A program made the translations under genes and the position numbers. Below the pieces are notes generated by a model. The model ran no database searches. It saw only the letters and a list, made by a program, of their open reading frames with translations, and had not been told where the DNA came from. From Alloprevotella sp. (lineage in GTDB: Bacteria; Bacteroidota; Bacteroidia; Bacteroidales; Bacteroidaceae): 5,125 bases of DNA. Positions 1 through 5,125 of this stretch are shown piece after piece. How positions within the stretch are numbered: position 1 is the first letter of the stretch; every line of letters begins with the position of its first letter. The DNA is taken from contig JABZGM010000154.1 in the NCBI GenBank assembly GCA_015259235.1, forward strand, positions 1 through 5,125, given 5' to 3'.

Positions 1-1041
1 GACAAAGACGGCTACTACATGCCCGAAGATGGGAAGATTTATCGTCTCCGCAGCTACTACGATAACAGATACATCACCAGTCTTCCTGCCGGAAATGTTC
101 CAGTCAGTCTTTCCAAACAAGTGGATAACAACACCCTTTGGATTCTTCAACAAGACCACACGGGTAAACAATATCTTGCAGCTGCAAGCGGAAAAGGCTA
201 CCTCTGTAGAATGGCAAACCAAAACCGCGGAAGCCTCAGCAATGAACCTGCTGAACTTTCCTTCGGTACGGCTAGAAAGCTCCGCAAACAGAAAGTAGGT
301 ACACTCTACATCCGCAATGCAGGTCTTTCTCTTGTAGCTTGGAAAAACCAAGATGCCATTGGAGGCCACGACGGCACAGAAGCTGACCCCGTATGGCACG
401 AAAATAACGGCGTCGCAGGAACAAGTTTCTACTTCGACACCGTGAAGGATGCAGTATTCACCGTCACCACACACGCAGGTAGAAATGGTAACTACGCCAC
501 CACGCAATTACCTTTTGCAGCAACGATTCCCGAAGGTCTCCTCGTGTATCGTGTGAAACAAGTGGCTGATGAAAAGGCTCTCGAACTCGAGCTCATTGAC
601 GGAAAAGTTCTTCCTGCCAACACCCCTGTGATTCTTTCCAGTAAAACCGCAGGCAGCTTCGAGTTGCATCCCACTAAGTGGCATGCACCTATCGAAACGA
701 AGCTCCGTGGAACGAACCTTCCGCTCAAGGCTTCTGAAAAAAGTTCTGGCATGCACTACTACGCGCTCACCATCGACGACGACACCCACGAGTTTCTCTT
801 CCGTCTCGTAGAAGATGATGTTGACATCCCTGGCAACCGCGCCTACTTCACCCTGCCTCTCGGCACTCCAGCGGCTTCAACACTCTCCGTCGTCTTACCT
901 CCTATGGTGACCAAGGTGCAAGCAATAGCCACGCCTAACAATGCTCCTCAAAAGCTCTTCAACCTTGCTGGACAGCGTGTAAATGCTTCTTCAGCAACAG
1001 GAGTGGTGATTTCAAAAGGACAAAAGATGATCATCCGATAA
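1..1041 (+). CDS. C-terminal part of a large secreted/surface protein with Bacteroidota sorting-like tail (5' end outside window)
   Basis: The frame is open from base 1 (first residues DKDGYYMPEDGK), so the Met at 19 is internal and only the last 346 residues are visible. No enzyme active site is recognisable. Residues about 10-150 are rich in aromatic residues and short strands (RLRSYYDNRYI, LWILQQD, GTLYIRNAG), resembling a ricin-like or lectin-like beta domain often appended to Bacteroidales glycan-acting enzymes. Residues about 150-300 resemble a second beta domain common in Prevotella surface proteins: YATTQLPFAATIPEG, then a 'LPANTPVIL' turn. The end (KLFNLAGQRV ... GVVISKGQKMIIR) resembles a type IX secretion or related C-terminal sorting module. 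It therefore probably acts outside the cell or on its surface. The catalytic part, if any, lies upstream. A strong terminator follows the TAA by about 20 bases, so it ends its transcript. The reading frame is very secure; the domain assignments are from pattern only, and the substrate is unknown. Confidence 0.85.
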   Translation, partial: DKDGYYMPEDGKIYRLRSYYDNRYITSLPAGNVPVSLSKQVDNNTLWILQQDHTGKQYLAAASGKGYLCRMANQNRGSLSNEPAELSFGTARKLRKQKVGTLYIRNAGLSLVAWKNQDAIGGHDGTEADPVWHENNGVAGTSFYFDTVKDAVFTVTTHAGRNGNYATTQLPFAATIPEGLLVYRVKQVADEKALELELIDGKVLPANTPVILSSKTAGSFELHPTKWHAPIETKLRGTNLPLKASEKSSGMHYYALTIDDDTHEFLFRLVEDDVDIPGNRAYFTLPLGTPAASTLSVVLPPMVTKVQAIATPNNAPQKLFNLAGQRVNASSATGVVISKGQKMIIR

Positions 1042-1061
1042 TCCTTCTCTCTCTTCTCATC

Positions 1062-1100
1062 AAGACCGACCCTCTTCGCCGAGTGGTCGGTCTTTTGTTT
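1062..1100 (+). terminator. Intrinsic terminator of the secreted-protein gene
   Basis: A 10-bp perfect stem, AAGACCGACC (1062-1071) with GGTCGGTCTT (1085-1094), is extended by CTC/GAG (1072-1074 with 1081-1083) after one bulged T, closing a six-base loop. The stem runs directly into TCTTTTGTTTT. It lies about 20 bases after the TAA at 1041, the classic layout for a Rho-independent terminator. It separates this gene from the peroxidase gene on the same strand. Confidence 0.9.
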
Positions 1101-1206
1101 TCAACTCAGCACATACACGCGTGTTGGTTTTCGACTTTCTCACACTCCACAATCTGAAGCAAGGTTAAGTCTTAAATATATCGCTTACTATATAAATACT
1201 TTTTCC

Positions 1207-1214
1207 TACCTTTG
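1207..1214 (+). promoter_or_regulatory. Bacteroidota -7 promoter box for the glutathione peroxidase gene
   Basis: TACCTTTG matches the TAnnTTTG -7 element used by the Bacteroidota primary sigma factor. The sequence about 20 bases upstream (around 1183-1190) has no good TTTG -33 element, so recognition would lean on the -7 box and the A/T-rich stretch at 1171-1205. Transcription should begin near 1220, giving a leader of about 45 bases. The leader has no Shine-Dalgarno at useful spacing (an AAGG lies about 19 bases before the ATG), which is normal in this phylum. I see no operator for a peroxide regulator. Confidence 0.7.
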
Positions 1215-1266
1215 CACTCACAACAAAGCTAATTCAACCCAACAAGGTATTCTCAAACATACAATC

Positions 1267-1746
1267 ATGATATACGATTTCTCCACCGTCACCAGCAAAG
1301 GTGCGCCCTACCCTCTCACTCAACACAAAGGGCAAGTGCTCCTCATCGTCAACACTGCCAGCAAATGTGGTTTCACTCCCCAATTCGCAGAACTCGAACA
1401 ACTCTACCAGCAATACAAAGACCAAGGGTTGATGATATTGGGGTTCCCCTGCAACCAGTTTGCTGGTCAAGAACCAGGCTCTGGCAGTGATGCAGAAGCC
1501 ACCTGCCAACTCAACTATGGTGTCACCTTCCCCATCATGCACAAGATTAAGGTAAATGGTAGTGAAGCAGATCCCATTTTCAAATATCTCAAATCGCAAG
1601 CTGGTGGATTCCTCACCAATGCCATCAAATGGAATTTCACCAAATTCCTCATCTCTCGCGATGGCACAGAGATTCGCCGCTACGCGCCCATCACCAAACC
1701 CAGCAAGATAGCCAAAGACATTGAAGCCATGTTGGCTCAATCCTAA
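1267..1746 (+). CDS. gpx: Glutathione peroxidase family protein (Cys-type, probably thioredoxin-dependent)
   Basis: A complete 159-residue protein, the usual length for bacterial members of this thioredoxin-fold family, with no signal peptide, so cytoplasmic. It should reduce hydrogen peroxide and organic hydroperoxides. Visible motifs are NTASKCGFT with the peroxidatic Cys34 (Cys, not selenocysteine), LGFPCNQFAGQEPG (Cys62, Gln64) and KWNFTKFL (Trp122, Asn123), which together supply the Cys-Gln-Trp-Asn catalytic tetrad. Cys80, in ATCQLNYGVTFP, sits where thioredoxin-dependent plant and bacterial homologues carry the resolving cysteine. Despite the family name, the electron donor is therefore likely thioredoxin; this is inferred from family knowledge. 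The ATG at 1267 is chosen because the conserved YDFS.....G fold start follows at once and a -7 promoter box lies 53 bases upstream. The gene has its own promoter and terminator, so it is monocistronic. The family is secure; the physiological substrate is not visible. Confidence 0.96.
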   Translation: MIYDFSTVTSKGAPYPLTQHKGQVLLIVNTASKCGFTPQFAELEQLYQQYKDQGLMILGFPCNQFAGQEPGSGSDAEATCQLNYGVTFPIMHKIKVNGSEADPIFKYLKSQAGGFLTNAIKWNFTKFLISRDGTEIRRYAPITKPSKIAKDIEAMLAQS

Positions 1747-1778
1747 GAACAAGCCACGCTTAGGCTCAATGCTAAAAA

Positions 1779-1826
1779 ATCACCGCTCACCAACCCGAAA
1801 GTTGATAAGCGGTGATGCTCGTTTTT
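1779..1826. terminator. Bidirectional terminator between convergent gpx and mutS2
   Basis: A 9-bp perfect stem, ATCACCGCT (1779-1787) with AGCGGTGAT (1808-1816), encloses an inner CAAC/GTTG stem (1791-1794 with 1801-1804) around a CCGAAA loop. On the plus strand it is followed by GCTCG and five Ts (1822-1826). On the minus strand it runs directly into six Ts (A-run 1774-1779), which makes it the better terminator for mutS2. It starts 33 bases after the gpx stop and 24 bases beyond the Smr stop codon. A weaker CCTAAG/CTTAGG repeat (1742-1747 with 1759-1764) overlaps the gpx stop and has no T-run. Confidence 0.88.
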
Positions 1827-1839
1827 GGAAGAAAGAAAA

Positions 1840-2103
1840 CTATCCCAACTCCACTACGGTGATGCCAGCACCGCCAAATTGGATGTGCTCATCGCGATAG
1901 TCGCGCACACCAGCCACCGTGTCGAGATATTGACGAATCATCGTGCGAAGTACTCCCGTGCCTGTGCCATGGAGAATGCGCACCCGCTTTTGTTCGAGGA
2001 GCAAAGCATCGTCGATGAAGTAGTTCACAGCCGTGAGCGCTTCTTCGCCACGCATGCCACGCACATCTAGTTCAGGACGGAAATGCAACTTCTTCTCATA
2101 CAT
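1840..2103 (-). CDS. mutS2: Smr domain, C-terminal part of MutS2, in a separate frame
   Basis: The 87 residues from MYEKKLHFRPELDVRG to ITVVELG form one complete Smr (small MutS-related) domain. It has the LDVRG motif (residues 12-16, usually LDxRG) and the HGTGTG nucleic-acid-binding loop (residues 45-50), then the FGGAGITVVEL ending typical of MutS2. In the family this domain is the C-terminus of MutS2 and has nuclease or RNA/DNA-binding activity. Here it is out of frame with the MutS2 body and overlaps it by 37 bases. Its frame continues upstream without a stop (GAT GCA ATG), so the ATG at 2103 is only the first Met after the break and may never be used. If the frameshift is real, a free Smr protein could come from re-initiation, because the body's stop codon lies just 34 bases past this ATG. 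If the (CG)4 run is a sequencing error, this is simply the last tenth of MutS2. The Smr identity is secure; its status as a separate gene is not. Confidence 0.8.
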   Translation of the reverse strand: MYEKKLHFRPELDVRGMRGEEALTAVNYFIDDALLLEQKRVRILHGTGTGVLRTMIRQYLDTVAGVRDYRDEHIQFGGAGITVVELG

Positions 2104-4427
2104 TGCATCGCGCGCGTCTCTTTGCTCACGAAAGTAGACACCTGCGACACCGAAGGCTTCTCCACAGGTCGCGTGGTCACCTCCAAACGGTTCAGCGGCA
2201 CAGTCGTCGTCATCACACCAAACAACACGCGCACGGTCTTGCCATTGATGGTTTGCACACGCCCCACACTGTGTTGTCCTTTGATGCGCACATAGCAGCC
2301 CACTTCCACCTTCGCCTTCGGCACCACCACTGGCTGAGGATCATTCTTCTGTGCGATGGCACCGAGCAACGAACCGATGGCACCTTGCGCCTTCTTGTGT
2401 TCCTTCTTGCGCTCTTGGCGACGGCGAATCTGATCCATCTTGCGCGCAATAGCATCATCCTTCTGCTGCTTCTCGCTCGCCTTCACTTCCTCACGGAAAG
2501 CCTCAAGTTCTTGACGCGCCTCTTTCGTGCGCTCTTTCTCCGCCTGACTTTCACGAATGGTGCGAATGGTGTTTTCAATCGCGGCATTGGAAGCCTGCAA
2601 CATACGCTCAGCTTCTTGACGCGCATCGGAGAGCACCTCCTTCTTCTGCTGAGAGAGCGTGGTGAGTTCCTCTTCGTAGTGCGCAATGGTTTGCTCGAGT
2701 TTCTTTTCGCGGTCGTGGATGTTCTTGCGCTTATTCTCCCAATACATCTTGTCGCGCACAATGTCTTGGAGATACTTGTCGCTCATCACATAGTCCTTGC
2801 CCACCAAATCAGCCGCATAGCGAATCACATCTTCGGGAAGCCCAATTTTGCGCGCGATTTCCACCGCAAACGAACTACCGGGATTGCCTATTTGCAGCAT
2901 AAAGAGGGGCTGCATCTTCGAGCGGTCGTAGAGCATCGCACCGTTGATCACATGTTCCGACTGCTCGGCAAAGTGTTTCAAGTTTTGATAGTGCGTGGTG
3001 ATGATGCCACAAGCCTCGCGCTCCACAAACTTTTTGAGAATCGCTTCTGCCAGTGCCCCACCGATTTGCGGTTCTGTACCACTTCCAAACTCGTCGATGA
3101 GGAGCAAACTCTTGCTGGTGCAATGCTTCATCATCATCTTCATGTTGAGCAAATGCGAAGAATAAGTGGACAGGTCGTTCTCCAGACTCTGTTCGTCACC
3201 GATGTCGATGAAAATATCGTCAAAGATGCCACACACCGAGTTCTCACGCACAGGCACAGGCATGCCGCATTGCAACATATATTGCAACAGTCCCACCGTT
3301 TTCAAGCAAACCGACTTACCACCGGCATTAGGACCAGAGATAAGCAAGAGTTTGGCACGGTTGCGCAGCGTCACATCCAGTGGAATCATCTTTTTGCCGT
3401 GGCGTTCCAAACTCTGTTGCAAGAGGGGGTGACGCGCTTGCACCCATTCGATGCAAGGAGCTTTCTGCAAACGAGGTACCACCGACTCAAACTGTTCGGT
3501 GAAGATCGCCAAAGCACGAAGATAATCAATATGCGCCAAAAACTGCATCGAGTGCAGAATGTCGCTGATGTGCGGACGAATCTCGGAAGAAAGGATTTGC
3601 AAAATGCGAATCACCTCACGCTTTTCCGCAGCCTTGAGTTCGCGGATGCGGTTGTTGGCATCCACCACGGCAGCAGGTTCGATGAACACCGTCTTTCCGC
3701 TCGCACTCTCATCGTGAATGATACCTTTGATTTTACGCTTCAGCGCAGGAGCCACGGGGATGACCAAACGGCCATCGCGAAGCGTGGGAGAAACATCACG
3801 ATCGATGTAGCCTTCGGCTTGCGCCTCGTTGATGATGGAGCGCAAACTATGGCTGATGTTGCGCGAAGTCACCTCGATGCTGTGACGAATGTTGAGCAGT
3901 TCGGGGGTGGCTGTGTCCTTGACCTTGCCATATTTATTGAGCACAAGGTCAATGCGCTTGATGATTTGTGGAAATGCGCTCACGCCTTCTGTCATGCGTG
4001 CCAAAGCAGGATAAACCACTTCGGACGACACCTCGGCATCCTCCGTCTGGCTCGCTCCATTTTCGGAGACTGCATCCGCCCCTTCTCCACGAGGTCTGAA
4101 AAACTGCACAAGGCTCACCACAGTTTGCAGCGAGCGTTTGAGGTCAAAAAGGTCTAATTCTTCGAGATACGTACGTTCGGGACGAATGCGCAATAGCGGT
4201 TGACGCACATCATAGAAGTTTTCCTCATACACTTCCTCTTCGGTCATGCGGAAGAGGGCAAATTCGCGGGCTTGTTCGAGCGATTCTTTCACCAGCTCGA
4301 ATTTGTTGGAAAACTTCACCTGATTGTCCACCCACTCCGTGCCTAAGGTCGACATGCACCGCCCTTTGAGCAGGGTGCGCACCTCGGAAAAACCGATTTT
4401 ATGTTCGAAGTTATTGGGATAAATCAT
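2067..4427 (-). CDS. mutS2: Endonuclease MutS2 / ribosome-rescue ATPase, body (frameshifted before the Smr domain)
   Basis: MutS2 is a MutS-family ATPase reported in other bacteria to split collided ribosomes or suppress recombination. From ATG 4427 the product begins MIYPNNFEHKIGF, like Bacteroidales MutS2. A longer frame reaches back to 4547, but its extra 40 residues look unrelated and cover the promoter, so I reject that start. The core and lever region spans residues 1-340, with a variable acidic linker at about 111-137. The ATPase follows: Walker A GPNAGGKS (365-372), the DIGDEQSLENDLSTYSSH segment (408-425), Walker B LLLIDEFGSGTEP (441-453) and the TTHY histidine (479). A long charged coiled coil runs over about 550-680 and a KOW/SH3-like domain over about 707-752. 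After Thr771-Arg772 the frame is wrong: 14 unrelated residues (AMQCMRRSCISVLN) end at the stop at 2067. The missing Smr domain lies in another frame at 2103-1840. Deleting one CG from the (CG)4 run at 2109-2116 restores ETRDAMYEKKL and a protein of about 861 residues. A pseudogene, a split gene and a sequence error are all possible; all ATPase motifs are intact. Confidence 0.93.
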   Translation of the reverse strand: MIYPNNFEHKIGFSEVRTLLKGRCMSTLGTEWVDNQVKFSNKFELVKESLEQAREFALFRMTEEEVYEENFYDVRQPLLRIRPERTYLEELDLFDLKRSLQTVVSLVQFFRPRGEGADAVSENGASQTEDAEVSSEVVYPALARMTEGVSAFPQIIKRIDLVLNKYGKVKDTATPELLNIRHSIEVTSRNISHSLRSIINEAQAEGYIDRDVSPTLRDGRLVIPVAPALKRKIKGIIHDESASGKTVFIEPAAVVDANNRIRELKAAEKREVIRILQILSSEIRPHISDILHSMQFLAHIDYLRALAIFTEQFESVVPRLQKAPCIEWVQARHPLLQQSLERHGKKMIPLDVTLRNRAKLLLISGPNAGGKSVCLKTVGLLQYMLQCGMPVPVRENSVCGIFDDIFIDIGDEQSLENDLSTYSSHLLNMKMMMKHCTSKSLLLIDEFGSGTEPQIGGALAEAILKKFVEREACGIITTHYQNLKHFAEQSEHVINGAMLYDRSKMQPLFMLQIGNPGSSFAVEIARKIGLPEDVIRYAADLVGKDYVMSDKYLQDIVRDKMYWENKRKNIHDREKKLEQTIAHYEEELTTLSQQKKEVLSDARQEAERMLQASNAAIENTIRTIRESQAEKERTKEARQELEAFREEVKASEKQQKDDAIARKMDQIRRRQERKKEHKKAQGAIGSLLGAIAQKNDPQPVVVPKAKVEVGCYVRIKGQHSVGRVQTINGKTVRVLFGVMTTTVPLNRLEVTTRPVEKPSVSQVSTFVSKETRAMQCMRRSCISVLN
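2109..2116. repeat. (CG)4 dinucleotide run at the mutS2 frame break
   Basis: Read on the minus strand, the codons around this point are GAG ACG CGC GCG ATG CAA TG. With one CG fewer they become GAG ACG CGC GAT GCA ATG TAT, which joins the MutS2 body to its Smr domain without loss (E-T-R-D-A-M-Y). The extra two bases therefore sit inside a dinucleotide repeat, the expected place for replication slippage or for a base-calling error. Four units is short for an established phase-variable tract. Confidence 0.75.
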
Positions 4428-4449
4428 TGGAGTTCTTTCTATTTGTCTG

Positions 4450-4457
4450 CAAAGATA
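4450..4457 (-). promoter_or_regulatory. Bacteroidota -7 promoter box for mutS2
   Basis: On the minus strand this reads TATCTTTG, a match to TAnnTTTG. Transcription would start near 4443, giving a leader of roughly 16 bases before the ATG at 4427. The leader is purine-rich (AGAAAGAA) without a true Shine-Dalgarno. No clear TTTG is seen about 20 bases further upstream. The box lies inside the longer theoretical reading frame (to 4547), which argues that translation starts at 4427. A small CTTGC-TTT-GCAAG hairpin (4492-4504) lies upstream at about -50; whether it is an operator is unknown. Confidence 0.7.
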
Positions 4458-4674
4458 CGAATAAAATGGCGCGTGCACGAGAAGAATAGTCCTTGCTTTG
4501 CAAGAATTTGCAGTGTATTCCCCCTGCTGACTTTCCTCATAGCGCACAAAGCACCTTAATGCGCCCTCCTTTCCACTCGACTCGTAGTCAACACATAACG
4601 CTCAACTGACCTTTCCGCATCTCATTGGGAGGTTTTAGGAAAGTGGGGAGCGACGCTTCACTAGGTCTGTATTA

Positions 4675-4711
4675 ACGCAACTAAAAAACGACCTCTTACG
4701 AACCTAAAAAA
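4675..4711. repeat. Imperfect tandem repeat, two 14-base units with 23-base period
   Basis: ACGCAACTAAAAAA (4675-4688) and ACGAACCTAAAAAA (4698-4711) agree at 12 of 14 positions and start 23 bases apart, about two helical turns. A paired protein-binding site would look like this, but the A-run makes a chance match easier. No function is assigned. Confidence 0.35.
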
Positions 4712-4765
4712 GATAATCAAACCTTTCACATTTCAAATATCGCAGTGGTTTAGCCCTATTTTACG

Positions 4766-4791
4766 CCTTCCCCCCCCTCTCCCCCTTCTTT
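4766..4791. repeat. Pyrimidine tract with C8 and C5 runs
   Basis: Twenty-six pyrimidines in a row on the plus strand include eight Cs (4770-4777) and five Cs (4781-4785). The minus strand is correspondingly G-rich, with another GGG at 4754-4756. The C8 run is a likely slippage and sequencing-error site. It is not inside a recognised gene, so phase variation of a product cannot be claimed. Confidence 0.7.
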
Positions 4792-4844
4792 AGGCATAGT
4801 GTGCTGCCATGCTGCAGCGCGAAACATCTGCCCATTGCGCCAAG

Positions 4845-4865
4845 GGTGAACCACTGCTTTTCACC
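4845..4865. repeat. Short hairpin GGTGAA/TTCACC
   Basis: GGTGAA (4845-4850) pairs with TTCACC (4860-4865) around a nine-base loop. The loop region also takes part in a 9-base exact inverted repeat with the left side: GCAGTGGTT (4742-4750) and AACCACTGC (4849-4857). The two pairings exclude each other, as in switching RNAs, but both are short enough to arise by chance. Confidence 0.35.
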
Positions 4866-4894
4866 ACTTCCAGTTGCGCGTAGCGTGATGGCTG

Positions 4895-5067
4895 GAGTTT
4901 TCTTAAAGCGCGATTTTTATCTTTCTATCTTTTTTGCTCGTCGGATGAAAAAAAATAAGCACGAGTTTCTCGCGTGCGCGCGTCACGCGCGCCTTCCCCT
5001 GCAAATTTGATTTTTTGCTTTCACAACCTTCACCATCTCTCCGCAAAATAGGGGGTGAGTTTTCTTA
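4895..5067. repeat. Direct repeat GAGTTTTCTTA, two copies
   Basis: GAGTTTTCTTA occurs exactly at 4895-4905 and 5057-5067. Each copy is followed by GCGATTTTT (4910-4918 and 5100-5108), so the order of the two motifs is the same. In the second copy the gap is longer and holds the first edge hairpin. This may be a diverged duplication within an intergenic element; A/T richness weakens the case. Confidence 0.4.
4971..4992. repeat. Alternating CG palindrome
   Basis: GCGCGCG (4976-4982) pairs perfectly with CGCGCGC (4986-4992) around TCA. An alternative CGCGTG/CACGCG pairing (4971-4976 with 4984-4989) overlaps it. Purines and pyrimidines alternate over 4971-4983 and again over 4984-4992, a pattern able to adopt left-handed DNA. 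It is preceded by GCACGAG-TTT-CTC..GTGC (4959-4977), a further stem with a two-base bulge. No T-run follows, so it is not a standard terminator. Confidence 0.65.
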
Positions 5068-5069
5068 CG

Positions 5070-5112
5070 TCCCCATTTCTTTTTGGGGAACATTTTCAGG
5101 CGATTTTTCGCC
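5070..5112. repeat. Two adjacent hairpins at the right edge
   Basis: The first is TCCCCA (5070-5075) with TGGGGA (5084-5089) around an eight-base T-rich loop. The second is GGCGA (5099-5103) with TCGCC (5108-5112) around TTTT. They are nine bases apart. Neither has a proper T-run on either side, so I do not call a terminator. They may belong to a leader or repeat that continues beyond the window. Confidence 0.5.
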
Positions 5113-5125
5113 CAAAATCATCGGT

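Larger units (their letters stand above)
4458..5125. other. Gene-free tract upstream of mutS2
   Basis: About 670 bases with no convincing protein gene on either strand and no tRNA or rRNA that I recognise. The left part (4558-4765) is A/T-rich and featureless except for an imperfect direct repeat. A C-rich pyrimidine run (4766-4791) follows. From about 4800 to the edge there are many short inverted repeats, an A8 run (4948-4955), a CG-rich palindrome and two hairpins. This could be a long leader for a gene to the right, a non-coding RNA, a dispersed intergenic repeat or a decayed gene. The only frame of any size (4801-5010, plus, 69 residues) has no recognisable family and crosses the palindrome. 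Confidence 0.6.

Noticed and set aside
1234..1752. 172-residue minus-strand frame over gpx
   Set aside because: It is the antisense shadow of a gene with full glutathione peroxidase motifs.
1825..2070. 81-residue plus-strand frame over the Smr region
   Set aside because: It is opposite the well-supported Smr domain, starts inside the terminator's T-run and has no recognisable motif.
2103..4157. Long open frame (684 residues) on the plus strand opposite mutS2
   Set aside because: Its translation is dominated by His, Arg and Leu and matches no family I recognise. It is antisense to a gene with clear MutS2 motifs, and such frames arise from the codon use of the real gene.
4428..4547. 40-residue N-terminal extension of MutS2 starting at 4547
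   Set aside because: It does not resemble MutS2 N-termini, and it overlaps the -7 promoter box at 4450-4457. The start at 4427 gives the family-like MIYPNNFEHKIGF.
4801..5010. 69-residue plus-strand frame
   Set aside because: No family resemblance or promoter box, low-complexity tail, and it reads through the A8 run and the CG palindrome. More likely a chance frame.
5070..5112. Edge hairpins as a terminator
   Set aside because: No T-run follows either stem on either strand, and no gene is seen leading into them.
4741..5125. CRISPR array, tRNA or insertion-sequence end
   Set aside because: No regularly spaced identical repeats, no cloverleaf and no transposase or flanking target duplication could be found; the repeats are few, short and irregularly spaced.

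Overview
The window looks like a piece of a Bacteroidales chromosome, most like the Prevotella/Alloprevotella group. This rests on Bacteroidota-type -7 promoter boxes (TAnnTTTG) in front of two genes, the lack of clear Shine-Dalgarno sites, a secreted protein ending in the 'NLAGQRV ... G...I.KG.K..I' tail common in that phylum, and a MutS2 opening with the Bacteroidales-like MIYPNNFEHKIGF. Base composition is mid-range in the genes and more A/T-rich, with local extremes, in the right-hand non-coding part. The genus is an inference.

Layout from left to right. (1) Positions 1-1041, plus strand: the C-terminal 346 residues of a large secreted or surface protein whose start lies outside the window, followed by a strong intrinsic terminator. 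(2) Positions 1207-1746, plus strand: a promoter and a complete Cys-type glutathione peroxidase gene, a stand-alone unit. (3) Positions 1779-1826: a hairpin with T-runs on both sides, serving the convergent genes as a bidirectional terminator. (4) Positions 4427-1840, minus strand: mutS2. Its reading frame is broken just before the C-terminal Smr domain, at a (CG)4 run (2109-2116). The body, with ATPase, coiled coil and KOW-like domain, ends at 2067 after 14 out-of-frame residues. The Smr domain is intact in another frame at 2103-1840. Removing one CG unit gives a continuous protein of about 861 residues. (5) Positions 4428-5125: about 700 bases without a convincing gene. They hold the mutS2 promoter, a C-rich pyrimidine tract, several inverted and direct repeats, a striking alternating CG palindrome and two hairpins at the right edge.

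The genes do not form one operon. Each has its own signals, and their roles (surface protein, peroxide defence, MutS-family ATPase in ribosome rescue or recombination control) are separate. I see no mobile element, CRISPR array, tRNA or rRNA. The two items most worth a second look are the split mutS2 and the structured gene-free tract at the right end. I find no convincing new multi-gene system here.
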